Assembly: GCA_900316855.1 (NCBI GenBank)
Contig: ONEK01000007.1
Span: 124,001 to 188,000 of the forward strand
Source: an uncultured Lachnospiraceae bacterium
GTDB lineage: Bacteria; Bacillota; Clostridia; Lachnospirales; Lachnospiraceae
Length of the DNA: 64,000 nucleotides
Direction of reading: 5' to 3'
The notes below the pieces were generated by a model. That model did no database searches and was not told the origin of the DNA. It saw only the letters and a list, made by a program, of their open reading frames with translations. Positions 41,467 to 49,875 of this stretch are shown piece by piece (the first letter of the stretch is position 1; each line of letters starts with the position of its first letter). The translations under genes were made by a program, and so were the position numbers.

Positions 41467-42440
41467 TCCTTTCCGGCGTCCTGCGGACCGGGTGTGATTT
41501 CAACGGTCTGCTGCGCCGGAACCGGCGCGCTGCCGTTCTTCGCGTGAACGTGACTGAACAGATGGTCCTGGCAGAATTCATAATTGCCGTCGCATTTGCT
41601 GCAGTAGCGGAACTCGAGCGTCGGATCATCCAGCTCGGTCCTGCCGCAGATCGCGCAGCGATGGCGGGCACTCCTTTGCCGCATCTTCCCCGCAGGAGCC
41701 GGTGCGCCCCTGTGCTGTCCCGTGCCCTGCACTGCCCTGCGGAAGTCCGTCCTGCGCTTCACCTCTTTGGGGCGGAACCGCTTCAGATCCCTCGAGCGCA
41801 GATAATAGACCGCGAAGTTCAGGAGCGACGCCAGCATCGCAATGCAGATATAGAAACCGCCTCCCGCCGCCGCGCGGACGAAATCAATTCCCAGAAGCAC
41901 CGCGTACAGGATTCCCAGCCATTTTACCTTCACCGGCAGGATGAACATAAACAGGACGACCGCGTCCGGAAATGTCGCCGCGTAGGCGAGGAAGATCGAC
42001 ATGCTGACATAGTATGTGCTGAAGCACTGCGATACCGCATCGAAATACTGCACAGCGGCGCTTTCCAGCACGGATCCGTAGACAAGATAGCTGACGCCCA
42101 TCATGACGAAGGCGCCTGCCACGGTAAACAGAAGTCCCAGGAAGATATATTCGTTGAAGGCCACCTTTCCCCACGTTCTCTCGAGTGACGTGCCGATGGA
42201 GTAATAGAACAGCATTGCGACCAGCACAAGGAACACGTTCGTGGAATCCGGCGGCACGAGAACCCACGTCACAAGTCTCCAGACCTGTCCGTGCACAATG
42301 GCGTACGGATTGAGCGTCAGGTAGTTCAGGAACGAAGCGTTCACATACTGCAGCACATATCCGAAGCCGTAGCAGATGATCATCATCAGCGGCAGGTTAT
42401 CGATTGCGTATTTTCCGAATTTTTTCTCAAACCAGTTCAT
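41463..42440 (-). CDS. Rhomboid-like membrane protein (catalytic motif absent) with zinc ribbon
   Basis: The first ~220 residues form about six transmembrane helices with rhomboid-like features: HGQVWRLVTWVLVPP and YYSIGTSLERTWGKVAFNEYIFLG in L1. Where active rhomboids have GxSG, this protein reads YYVSMSIFLAYAATFPD, and the catalytic histidine is not evident, so it is probably a pseudoprotease. A basic, Arg/Pro-rich linker follows. A zinc-ribbon-like cluster (CAICG, YCSKCDGNYEFCQDHLFSHVH) lies near residues 255-300. It is the first gene of the unit and overlaps the sigma-like gene by ATGA. Membrane topology is clear; function is inferred only. Confidence 0.75.
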   Translation of the reverse strand: MNWFEKKFGKYAIDNLPLMMIICYGFGYVLQYVNASFLNYLTLNPYAIVHGQVWRLVTWVLVPPDSTNVFLVLVAMLFYYSIGTSLERTWGKVAFNEYIFLGLLFTVAGAFVMMGVSYLVYGSVLESAAVQYFDAVSQCFSTYYVSMSIFLAYAATFPDAVVLFMFILPVKVKWLGILYAVLLGIDFVRAAAGGGFYICIAMLASLLNFAVYYLRSRDLKRFRPKEVKRRTDFRRAVQGTGQHRGAPAPAGKMRQRSARHRCAICGRTELDDPTLEFRYCSKCDGNYEFCQDHLFSHVHAKNGSAPVPAQQTVEITPGPQDAGKE

Positions 42441-42620
42441 GGCAGTTTCCTCATTGCGTTTCGGACTTCAGAGTATCATTCCGGGCCCGAAATGTCCACG
42501 AAGCATCCTGCGGATCTGCCCCTGTGTATGCCACACAATGACGTCTTTGTTCCGTTGACTTAAGGTTGTGCGCGATTTAAAATGCCGGATAGTCCGGAAG
42601 TTAACCAATTAGAAGATTAA

Positions 42621-42860
42621 GGTGTCAAAAGTATTTTTCAAGGCAAAATGACATACGAATTGCTTCGCAGCTTTGCTGCTTCCGCAATTCTGCAAACATC
42701 CGAAATCCGCGCGCCTCTATCCGGTTTACACAATACCGAGGGGATGCCGAAGGCATCACCTCGTAGTATGAAAGATGGAGCGTAAGTGACATCTTTCATA
42801 CTCACTTTCGGATGTCGAGCTCGCTCGTTGCCGATTTGGTACTTTTGACCCTTATGTCAT
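42621..42860. repeat. Hairpin-mosaic element, full copy C with internal insertion
   Basis: Left end GGTGTCAAAAGTA (42621-42633) and right end TTGGTACTTTTGACC...ATGTCAT frame the element. The first hairpin (GAATTGC/GCAATTC) is present. The second stem (CATCCGAAA/TTTCGGATG) is split by about 85 bases carrying two further hairpins: CGAGG-GATGCC/GGCATC-CCTCG at 42737-42763, and AGTATGAAAGATG/CATCTTTCATACT, a perfect 13-bp stem, at 42765-42802. The third hairpin is shortened. The element fills most of the 523-base gap between the rhomboid-like gene and the plus-strand giant gene; the rest shows no further gene. Confidence 0.85.
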
Positions 42861-42963
42861 AACAAATAAGTAGAATTATCTTCCATACCTGTAAGAAATC
42901 ATATTCGGCAGGGATCCCGCTGCGCGCGGGGCTCCTCCATGCATCATTGAGGTAACAGCAAAC

Positions 42964-45900
42964 GTGATCAGCAAAGATTATACCCTCGGAATCGACGTCG
43001 GCTCCACCACCGTAAAGGCGGTGCTGCTCGATTCCGGCCGCCATCTGTTATTCGGCGACTACCGCCGCCACCATGCGGAAATCCGCCAGACCCTGTACCA
43101 GATCCTTCTGGAAATCCATGACAAATACGGCAATATCACCGTTCACCCCGTCATCACGGGCTCCGGCGGCCTGTCCATTGCCAATTACCTGAAAATCCCG
43201 TTCATCCAGGAGGTCGTGGCGGAAGCCTCGGCCATCCAGGAAATCGCGCCGAAAACCGACGTCGCCATCGAGCTCGGCGGCGAGGACGCCAAAATCATGT
43301 ACTTCAACGAAAACGGCAATGTCGAGGAGCGCATGAACGGCACGTGCGCCGGCGGAACCGGCTCCTTCATCGACCAGATGGCCTCGCTCCTGCAGACGGA
43401 CGCGAAGGGGCTCAATGAGTACGCGAAGAATTACCAGTCGCTCTATACCATTGCGGCCCGCTGCGGCGTGTTCGCCAAGTCCGACATCCAGCCGCTCATC
43501 AACGACGGGGCGACGAAGGAGGACCTTGCGGCCTCCATCTTCCAGTCCGTCGTCATCCAGATGATTTCCGGCCTCGCGCAGGGCAAGCCGATCCGCGGGC
43601 ACGTTGCGTTCCTCGGCGGACCGCTTCACTTCCTGACACAGTTGAAGCAGGCGTTTATCCGCACCTTGAAGCTCGATGACGAGCATATCATCGAGGTGGA
43701 AAATTCCCACCTCTTCCCCGCCATGGGCTCCGCCATGAACGCGAAGGAAGACGTCAGCTTCCGTCTTGACGATCTCATCGAGGCCGCAAGCCACCCCATG
43801 AAAATGGAATTCGAGGTGGCGCGCATGGACCCGCTCTTTGCGGACGAGGACGAATATCGTGCCTTCCGCGCACGCCACGACCAGTATAAGGTAAAGACCG
43901 GCGCCCTGAAGGAGTACCGCGGCCGCGCCTTCCTCGGGATTGATGCCGGCTCCACGACGACGAAGCTTGCGCTCGTCGGTGAAGACGGCCAGCTCCTGTA
44001 TTCGTTCTATTCCGGCAATAACGGCTCGCCCATCAACACCGCGATCCGTTCGATCCGCGAGCTGGATCACCTGCTGCCCGCGGGTGTGACGATCTGCGGC
44101 GGCTGCTCGACCGGCTACGGCGAAGCGCTGCTCAAATCCGCGTTCCGCCTCGACTGGGGCGAGGTGGAGACCATCGCGCACTACTACGGCGCCTCCTATT
44201 TCGATCCCAACGTGGACTGCATCCTCGACATCGGCGGTCAGGACATGAAGTGCATCCGCATCCGGAACGGCGCGGTGGATTCCGTCACCCTGAACGAGGC
44301 ATGCTCGTCCGGCTGCGGCTCGTTCATCGAGACGTTCGCGAAATCGCTCGGCTATTCCGTGCAGGATTTCGCGAAGGCGGCCCTGTTCGCGGAGCATCCG
44401 ATCGATCTGGGCACACGCTGCACCGTCTTCATGAACTCACGGGTGAAACAGGCACAGAAGGAGGGCGCTTCCGTTGCCGATATCTCGGCGGGCCTTGCCT
44501 ATTCCGTCATCAAGAACGCGCTGTTCAAGGTCATGAAGGTATCGTCGGCGGAGGAGCTCGGCGCCAATATCGTCGTGCAGGGCGGCACGTTCTACAACGA
44601 CGGCGTGCTGCGCGCCCTGGAGAAAATCGCGAACGGACACGTCATCCGTCCGGACATTGCCGGCATCATGGGCGCGTTCGGCGCGGCTCTCATCGCCAGG
44701 GAGCGCTGTGAGGAGGGAAAGCCCTCCACGATGCTCTCGTTTGAGGAGATCGAAAACCTGACGTACGAGACGACGCTCTCGAACTGCGGACGGTGCAATA
44801 ACAACTGCCGCCTCACGAACATTCATTTCAGCGACGGGCGCAAATTCATATCCGGCAACCGCTGTGAGCGGGGTCTGGGTCTCGAGCTCAAGGGCAACGG
44901 CATCCCGAACCTGTACGCGTACAAGATGCGCCGGATTTTCGGCTACAAGCCGCTCACGCGAAAGGAAGCGCTCCGCGGCACGGTCGGCATCCCGCGCGTA
45001 CTCAACATCTACGAGAACTATCCTTTCTGGTACACGTTCTTCACAAAGCTGCAGTACCGGGTGGTGTTAAGCCCGCCCTCCACCCATAAGATCTACGAGA
45101 TGGGCATTGAATCCATCCCGTCGGAATCCGCGTGCTATCCCGCCAAGATCACGCACGGCCATGTGGAGTGGCTCATCCGGCATGACGTGGATTTCATCTT
45201 CTATCCCTCGCTGTTTTACGAGCGCAAGGAGTTCGGCGATGCGGACAATCATTACAACTGCCCGATCGTATCCTCCTATCCGGAGAACATCGCGAACAAC
45301 GTCGAGGCCATTGTAAACGGCGAGGTGAAATTCGTGCATCCGTTCCTTGCCTTCACCGACCTGAAGGCCGTGACGGGAGGACTGCTGCGCGCGTTTCCGG
45401 ACCTTCCCGAGAAGGAAGTCATCGCCGCATCCCGCGATGCCTGGGAGGAGCTCGGCCATACCCGCAGGGATATTCAGCAGGAAGGCGAGAAGGTCCTGCG
45501 CTTCATGGAGGACAACCATGTAAAGGGCATTGTCCTGGCAGGCCGCCCGTACCATCTCGACCCCGAAATCAACCACGGTATCCCGGAGATGATCAACTCC
45601 TACGGCTTCGCGGTGCTGTCCGAGGATTCGATCTCGCACCTGGCAAAGCCGGAGCGCCCGCTGACCGTGCTCGACCAGTGGATGTACCACTCCCGCCTCT
45701 ACGCTGCCGCAAGCTTCGTAAAGACGCGGGACGACCTCGACCTCATTCAGCTGAATTCGTTCGGCTGCGGCGTTGACGCTGTCACAACGGACCAGGTCAA
45801 CGATATCCTGTCCGGCTCCGACAAGATCTACACCTGCCTCAAGATCGACGAGGTCAACAACCTGGGCGCCGCGAGGATCCGCGTCCGCTCCCTCATCGCC

Positions 45901-47265
45901 GCCATCCATATCCGCGACCGCAGGAACAAGAAGCGCACGATCCGTTCATCCGCGATCCGGAAGGTCCCGTTCACGCAAGAGATGTTCGAGGAGAAATATA
46001 CGATCCTGTGCCCGCAGATGTCGCCGATTCACTTCGACCTGATCGAGCCTGCGGCCCGGTCCTGCGGCTACAACCTCGTCGTCCTGAAAAACGACAACCG
46101 CAAGGCGGTCGATTACGGCCTGAAATATGTCAACAACGACGCCTGCTATCCGTCGCTCTACGTCGTGGGACAGTTCATGGAGGCGCTGGATTCGGGCAAA
46201 TATGACCCTGATCACACGGCGATCGTCATGTCCCAGACGGGCGGCGGCTGCCGCGCCTCGAACTATATCGGCTTTATCCGCCGCGCGCTGAAGAAGGCGG
46301 GCATGGAGCAGATTCCGGTCATCTCCGCAAACCTCTCCGGCCTTGAGAGCAATCCGGGATTCAAAATCACGTTCCCGTTTGTGACACGCCTTGCGTTCGC
46401 CGTTGTATTCGGCGACGTCATGATGAAATGCATTTACCGGATACGCCCGTACGAGCTTGAAAAGGGTGCGACGGACGCCGTGCATCAGAAGTGGCTGAAG
46501 ACCTGCACGGACTTCCTCGTCGGCATGAAGGGCCTGCCTCTTAAAAGGGTGCAGAAAATGTGCGATGAGATGATCCGCGACTTCGATTCCATCCCCATCG
46601 ATGAGAGCCTGAAAAAGCCCCGGGTCGGCGTCGTCGGCGAAATCCTGGTGAAATATTCCTACGCCGCGAACAACCACCTCGTGGAGACGCTCGAGCGCGA
46701 GGGAGCGGAGGCAGTTGTGCCCGACCTCATGGGCTTCATGCTGTACTGCTTCTACAACCAGATTTACAAGGCGGAATATCTCGGCACGAGTAAGAGGACG
46801 TCGCTCCTGATGAGCGCCGCCATCCACCTCATCGAGGACGTCGTGCTCCGGCCCATCAACCGCTCGTATGAGAGGAGCCGGCACTTCGAGCCGTCTTCCT
46901 CGATCTACACGCTCGTGGATTACGCAAAGCCGATCGTCTCCATCGGAAACCAGACCGGCGAGGGATGGTTCCTCACCGGCGAGATGGTGGAGCTCATCCG
47001 TTCCGGTGTGCCCAACATCATCTGCATCCAGCCGTTCGGGTGCCTGCCGAACCACGTCGTCGGCAAGGGCGTACAGAAGAAGGTGAGAAAGCTCTATCCG
47101 GAAGCCAACATCGCTTCCGTCGATTATGATCCGGGCGCATCCGAGGTCAACCAGCTCAACCGCATCAAGCTCCTCCTGGCAGGTGCCGTGAAAAACCTGC
47201 AGCGGCAGGAAGCGGAGGCAGAAAGCTTTCACCCGGAGGATGAAACCGAAAGGCCCGTTGCCTGA
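42964..47265 (+). CDS. Giant 2-hydroxyacyl-CoA dehydratase activator/subunit fusion
   Basis: This 1433-residue protein unites two ASKHA-fold activator ATPases of the HgdC/BadF type with dehydratase-like modules. ATPase 1 (residues ~1-280) has LGIDVGSTTVKAVLLDSG and NGTCAGGTGSFIDQM. ATPase 2 (~320-590) has FLGIDAGSTTTKLAL and NEACSSGCGSFIETF; each has the bridging-cluster cysteine region. A cysteine-rich segment (SNCGRCNNNCRLTN, SGNRCERG) and a DUF2229 domain follow. The C-terminal part (~1000-1400) resembles HgdB-like components (GNQTGEGWFLTGEMVELIRSGVPNIICIQPFGCLPNHVV). The start is GTG with GAGGT ten bases upstream. Such fusions are widespread in Firmicutes, with substrates mostly unknown. 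A likely ATP-driven electron-transfer role is inference. Confidence 0.88.
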   Translation: MISKDYTLGIDVGSTTVKAVLLDSGRHLLFGDYRRHHAEIRQTLYQILLEIHDKYGNITVHPVITGSGGLSIANYLKIPFIQEVVAEASAIQEIAPKTDVAIELGGEDAKIMYFNENGNVEERMNGTCAGGTGSFIDQMASLLQTDAKGLNEYAKNYQSLYTIAARCGVFAKSDIQPLINDGATKEDLAASIFQSVVIQMISGLAQGKPIRGHVAFLGGPLHFLTQLKQAFIRTLKLDDEHIIEVENSHLFPAMGSAMNAKEDVSFRLDDLIEAASHPMKMEFEVARMDPLFADEDEYRAFRARHDQYKVKTGALKEYRGRAFLGIDAGSTTTKLALVGEDGQLLYSFYSGNNGSPINTAIRSIRELDHLLPAGVTICGGCSTGYGEALLKSAFRLDWGEVETIAHYYGASYFDPNVDCILDIGGQDMKCIRIRNGAVDSVTLNEACSSGCGSFIETFAKSLGYSVQDFAKAALFAEHPIDLGTRCTVFMNSRVKQAQKEGASVADISAGLAYSVIKNALFKVMKVSSAEELGANIVVQGGTFYNDGVLRALEKIANGHVIRPDIAGIMGAFGAALIARERCEEGKPSTMLSFEEIENLTYETTLSNCGRCNNNCRLTNIHFSDGRKFISGNRCERGLGLELKGNGIPNLYAYKMRRIFGYKPLTRKEALRGTVGIPRVLNIYENYPFWYTFFTKLQYRVVLSPPSTHKIYEMGIESIPSESACYPAKITHGHVEWLIRHDVDFIFYPSLFYERKEFGDADNHYNCPIVSSYPENIANNVEAIVNGEVKFVHPFLAFTDLKAVTGGLLRAFPDLPEKEVIAASRDAWEELGHTRRDIQQEGEKVLRFMEDNHVKGIVLAGRPYHLDPEINHGIPEMINSYGFAVLSEDSISHLAKPERPLTVLDQWMYHSRLYAAASFVKTRDDLDLIQLNSFGCGVDAVTTDQVNDILSGSDKIYTCLKIDEVNNLGAARIRVRSLIAAIHIRDRRNKKRTIRSSAIRKVPFTQEMFEEKYTILCPQMSPIHFDLIEPAARSCGYNLVVLKNDNRKAVDYGLKYVNNDACYPSLYVVGQFMEALDSGKYDPDHTAIVMSQTGGGCRASNYIGFIRRALKKAGMEQIPVISANLSGLESNPGFKITFPFVTRLAFAVVFGDVMMKCIYRIRPYELEKGATDAVHQKWLKTCTDFLVGMKGLPLKRVQKMCDEMIRDFDSIPIDESLKKPRVGVVGEILVKYSYAANNHLVETLEREGAEAVVPDLMGFMLYCFYNQIYKAEYLGTSKRTSLLMSAAIHLIEDVVLRPINRSYERSRHFEPSSSIYTLVDYAKPIVSIGNQTGEGWFLTGEMVELIRSGVPNIICIQPFGCLPNHVVGKGVQKKVRKLYPEANIASVDYDPGASEVNQLNRIKLLLAGAVKNLQRQEAEAESFHPEDETERPVA

Positions 47266-47267
47266 TT

Positions 47268-47332
47268 CGTGACCATACACAGGAAACCATCTTCGCGGAT
47301 TTTCCGTGATGGATGCCTGCTGACGCAGGCAT
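47268..47332 (+). repeat. Composite two-hairpin repeat after the giant gene
   Basis: CATACACAGGAAACCATCTTCGCGG, ATTTTCCGTGATGG and then ATGCCTGC-TGAC-GCAGGCAT (perfect, 47313-47332) match the 4918-4977 element in reverse orientation. GGGAGGTAAGT and an ATG follow. Confidence 0.85.
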
Positions 47333-47351
47333 GGGAGGTAAGTATGAAAAT

Positions 47352-47386
47352 CCCGCGGGAGCCCGTGACAACAGGTCTCCCGCGGG
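47352..47386. terminator. Bidirectional terminator hairpin
   Basis: CCCGCGGGAG (47352-47361) and CTCCCGCGGG (47377-47386) form a perfect 10-bp stem between the convergent giant gene and glyA. AAAAT lies on its left and ATTTCC on its right, so both strands have short T-tracts. Confidence 0.75.
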
Positions 47387-47480
47387 ATTTCCTATGCAGT
47401 GTTTTCTGGCAGGCTCAAAGCGGTTTGTGTCCGGAAGCCTGATGGCCTGCGGCGGCATACGAATTGCTCAGCAATCTGCC

Positions 47481-48719
47481 TCAGATGAGCGGGTACTTCG
47501 CCGTGATGGAGGCAACGATGCCCTTCGCCTCCTCAATGCCGTCCTCCTTCTTATGAATGACAACGGCGATGGCCTGTGCAAGGCGGTCGATATCGTCCTC
47601 CTTCAGGCCCCTCGTCGTCACGGCAGGGGTGCCGAGGCGGATACCGGACGTCACGAACGGCGAACGCTTCTCGTTCGGGATCGTATTCTTGTTGGCGGTG
47701 ATGTGTGCCTCGTCGAGCCATGTCTCGACTTCCTTGCCCGTCAGGTCATCCTTCGTTAAGTCGATGAGCATGAGGTGGTTATCGGTTCCGCCGGAGACGA
47801 TGTCGACGCCCCGGTTCATGAGACCGGCTGCGAGCGCCTTCGCGTTCTTCAGGATCTGCTCCTGATACGTCCGGAATGAGGGATCCAGAGCCTCCTTGAA
47901 GCAGACAGCCTTGCCGGCAATGACATGCTCGAGCGGGCCGCCCTGAATGCCGGGGAACACGGCCTTGTTCAGCTTGTGCTCCTTCGCGAACTCCTCAGAC
48001 GAGAGGATGAGTCCGCCCCTGGGTCCGCGCAGCGTCTTGTGGGTTGTCGTGGTCACGACATCGCACCACGGGAACGGTGACGGATGAAGCCCTGCGGCAA
48101 CGAGGCCGGCGATGTGCGCGATATCCGCCATCAGGATGGCGCCGCAGGCATCTGCCGCCTCACGGAATTTCGCGAAATCGATCGTCCTCGCGTAAGCGGA
48201 GGCGCCCGCGATGATGAGCTTCGGCTTCGTCTCAATCGCGATGCGCTTGAGCGCGTCATAGTCGATGAAGCCGTTCTCATCGACACCGTAGGGAACGACA
48301 TTGAAATAATGTCCGGAAATGTTGGCCGGCGAGCCGTGCGTCAGATGACCGCCCTGGGACAGGTTCATGCCCATCAGGGTATCGCCGGGCTCCAGCAGCG
48401 CGTACTCCACGGCGAGGTTTGCCTGTGCGCCGGAATGAGGCTGAACATTGGCCCAGGTGCAGTGAAACAGCTCCTTCGCCCTCTCGATGGCAAGCGTTTC
48501 CACGACGTCCACATACTGGCATCCGCCGTAATAGCGGTGTCCCGGATAGCCCTCCGCGTACTTGTTGGTCAGGGGGCTGCCCATGGCTGCCATGACCGCT
48601 TTGCTGACCCAGTTCTCCGATGCGATCAGCTCCAGATGATCGTTCTGGCGCCGCATCTCGTCCTCAATCGCCTTCGCGATCTCGGGGTCCACTTTCCTGA
48701 CTTCATCGAGTGAATACAT
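47481..48719 (-). CDS. glyA: Serine hydroxymethyltransferase
   Basis: GlyA interconverts serine and glycine with tetrahydrofolate, feeding one-carbon metabolism. The 412-residue PLP enzyme shows [40 protein letters not shown] and [15 protein letters not shown], with the lysine binding [25 protein letters not shown] lies near the end. The ribosome site is AGGAGGG. It is a single-gene unit between a terminator and the region upstream of a PAP2 gene. I see no glycine riboswitch in the ~70-base leader. Confidence 0.97.
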   Translation of the reverse strand: MYSLDEVRKVDPEIAKAIEDEMRRQNDHLELIASENWVSKAVMAAMGSPLTNKYAEGYPGHRYYGGCQYVDVVETLAIERAKELFHCTWANVQPHSGAQANLAVEYALLEPGDTLMGMNLSQGGHLTHGSPANISGHYFNVVPYGVDENGFIDYDALKRIAIETKPKLIIAGASAYARTIDFAKFREAADACGAILMADIAHIAGLVAAGLHPSPFPWCDVVTTTTHKTLRGPRGGLILSSEEFAKEHKLNKAVFPGIQGGPLEHVIAGKAVCFKEALDPSFRTYQEQILKNAKALAAGLMNRGVDIVSGGTDNHLMLIDLTKDDLTGKEVETWLDEAHITANKNTIPNEKRSPFVTSGIRLGTPAVTTRGLKEDDIDRLAQAIAVVIHKKEDGIEEAKGIVASITAKYPLI

Positions 48720-48786
48720 TTACTGCCCTCCTTTGGGTTTTTCAGTTTCCGGTTCCTGCCTCCTCCGGCAGGCTGCACATTGATTC

Positions 48787-48792
48787 AGTATA
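48787..48792 (-). promoter_or_regulatory. Likely -10 of the glyA promoter
   Basis: TATACT on the minus strand lies 67 bases before the glyA ATG. No good -35 is seen at 16-18 bases, so this is tentative. Confidence 0.4.
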
Positions 48793-48823
48793 GCACATTC
48801 CCTGTCATGTTCGGGTCAGGGTG

Positions 48824-48866
48824 TCAGAAGTATCTGCCGGGATAAAACAACATACAGAATTCGTGA
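48824..48866. repeat. Degenerate left end of the hairpin-mosaic element
   Basis: AGGGTGTCAGAAGTATCTGC and AACATACAGAATTC parallel the left end of copies B and C (GGTGTCAAAAGTATT, ACATACGAATTGC) with several changes. Hairpins are lost. Confidence 0.4.
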
Positions 48867-48930
48867 AATCTACCAAAAAAGCTTGAGCATTTTTGGTAAA
48901 AGTTTTAAGATACCCGTTAAGAAAGCTGCT

Positions 48931-48986
48931 GTGTGTGAAACCGCCTTCGCGGATTTCACCCGGCAAATGCCTGCCGGCGCGGGCAT
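48931..48986 (+). repeat. Composite two-hairpin repeat before the PAP2 gene
   Basis: GTGTGAAACCGCCTTCGCGG, ATTTCACCCGG and then ATGCCTGC-CGGC-GCGGGCAT (48967-48986, 8 bp with one G-U) form the third copy of the composite element. ACAGGTGATTTGA and an ATG follow, as after the other copies. Confidence 0.8.
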
Positions 48987-49032
48987 ACAGGTGATTTGAA
49001 TGCCAGCGGACTGCACCGGAGGGAAGGAAGCT

Positions 49033-49758
49033 ATGAGAACGGTTTGTATCTATACAAGAAAAGATTTCCGGGGAAAGCCCCTGCTGCAGAGGATCCGGAT
49101 GGCCTGGGAATACTCCCGGGAGTCCTGGACGATGTTCCTGTTCTTCGGGATTTACATGACATCCTTCACGTTTCTGGAGCGGGTGAACCGGCTCCATTAT
49201 ACGGTTATCCACATGGCGCTCGATGACAGCATCCCGTTTGTGGAGCAGTTCGTCATCCCTTATTTCCTGTGGTTTCCGTTCATCATCTTCAACGTCGCCT
49301 ACTTCTACTTCTACGACAGGAGAATGTACCACAACGTGGCGTCAACGCTCATTATGGGCATGTCCGTCATGATCATCGTGTCCATCGTGTTTCCGAACAT
49401 CCAGTACCTGAGGCCGGAGGTCATGCCGCGCGACAATATTTTCACCCGGATGGTAACCCGGCTGTACGCGGGTGACACACCGACGAATATCTGCCCCAGC
49501 ATCCATGTCTACAACACGCTGTGCATCCTGGCAGGACTTGCGCACGGAAACCAGTACCTCGCGAAATGCCGTGCCTACCGCTGGCCGATGAACATCCTGG
49601 GCATCCTGATCATCCTCTCGACCATGTTCATCAAGCAGCACTCCGTCCTCGACGTTGTGTGTGCGTTCATTATGATGGCGTGCACATATGTCCTCGTCTA
49701 CCGCTATGATATTATCCTCGTATCCAGAAAGCGGCGCGAAACCCTCCTCGATGCGTGA
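49033..49758 (+). CDS. PAP2-like membrane protein
   Basis: The 241-residue protein has about six transmembrane helices and the PAP2-type catalytic layout: NICPSIHVYNT (PSxH motif) and KQHSVLDV (HxxxD motif). It probably dephosphorylates a lipid phosphate, such as phosphatidic acid, or transfers a phospho-group. The KxxxxxxRP motif is not obvious, though LRPEVMPRDN lies nearby. The ATG at 49033 has GGAGGGAAGGAAG upstream. An in-frame ATG at 49000 directly follows the repeat module and could also be used. The order of start use is uncertain. A convergent terminator follows. Confidence 0.8.
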   Translation: MRTVCIYTRKDFRGKPLLQRIRMAWEYSRESWTMFLFFGIYMTSFTFLERVNRLHYTVIHMALDDSIPFVEQFVIPYFLWFPFIIFNVAYFYFYDRRMYHNVASTLIMGMSVMIIVSIVFPNIQYLRPEVMPRDNIFTRMVTRLYAGDTPTNICPSIHVYNTLCILAGLAHGNQYLAKCRAYRWPMNILGILIILSTMFIKQHSVLDVVCAFIMMACTYVLVYRYDIILVSRKRRETLLDA

Positions 49759-49818
49759 CACCCCGCGTCAGGCCTGTATGATTTTATCTCCGGGCAGTAA
49801 TTTCCGCCGAATTCATAA

Positions 49819-49860
49819 GAAAGGATCCGCATCCACTTTCCTGTGAATGCGGATCCTTTC
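49819..49860. terminator. Bidirectional terminator
   Basis: GAAAGGATCCGCAT and ATGCGGATCCTTTC form a perfect 14-bp stem between the convergent PAP2 and glycosyltransferase stops, with A/T-rich stem ends that serve both strands. Confidence 0.85.
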
Positions 49861-49875
49861 TCCGGTTCGCCTTCG

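Noticed and set aside
43048..44397. Long open frames antisense to the giant activator (also 45946-47280)
   Set aside because: Arg/Leu/Val/His-rich composition is typical of reverse-strand shadows, and the plus-strand protein is clearly real.
47344..47442. 32-codon ORF behind GGGAGGTAAGT after the composite repeat
   Set aside because: It runs through a perfect terminator hairpin and resembles no protein. More likely the repeat module carries its own trailing ribosome-site sequence. Kept only as a note for the hairpin family.
47452..47480. CATACGAATTGCT beside the glyA stop as another mosaic-element remnant
   Set aside because: Only about 13 bases match the element interior, too short to separate from chance.
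48720..49000. Possible glycine riboswitch before glyA
   Set aside because: The leader from the -10 is only about 60 bases and shows no paired aptamer structure. A short CCTGCC/GGCAGG hairpin is all that is visible.
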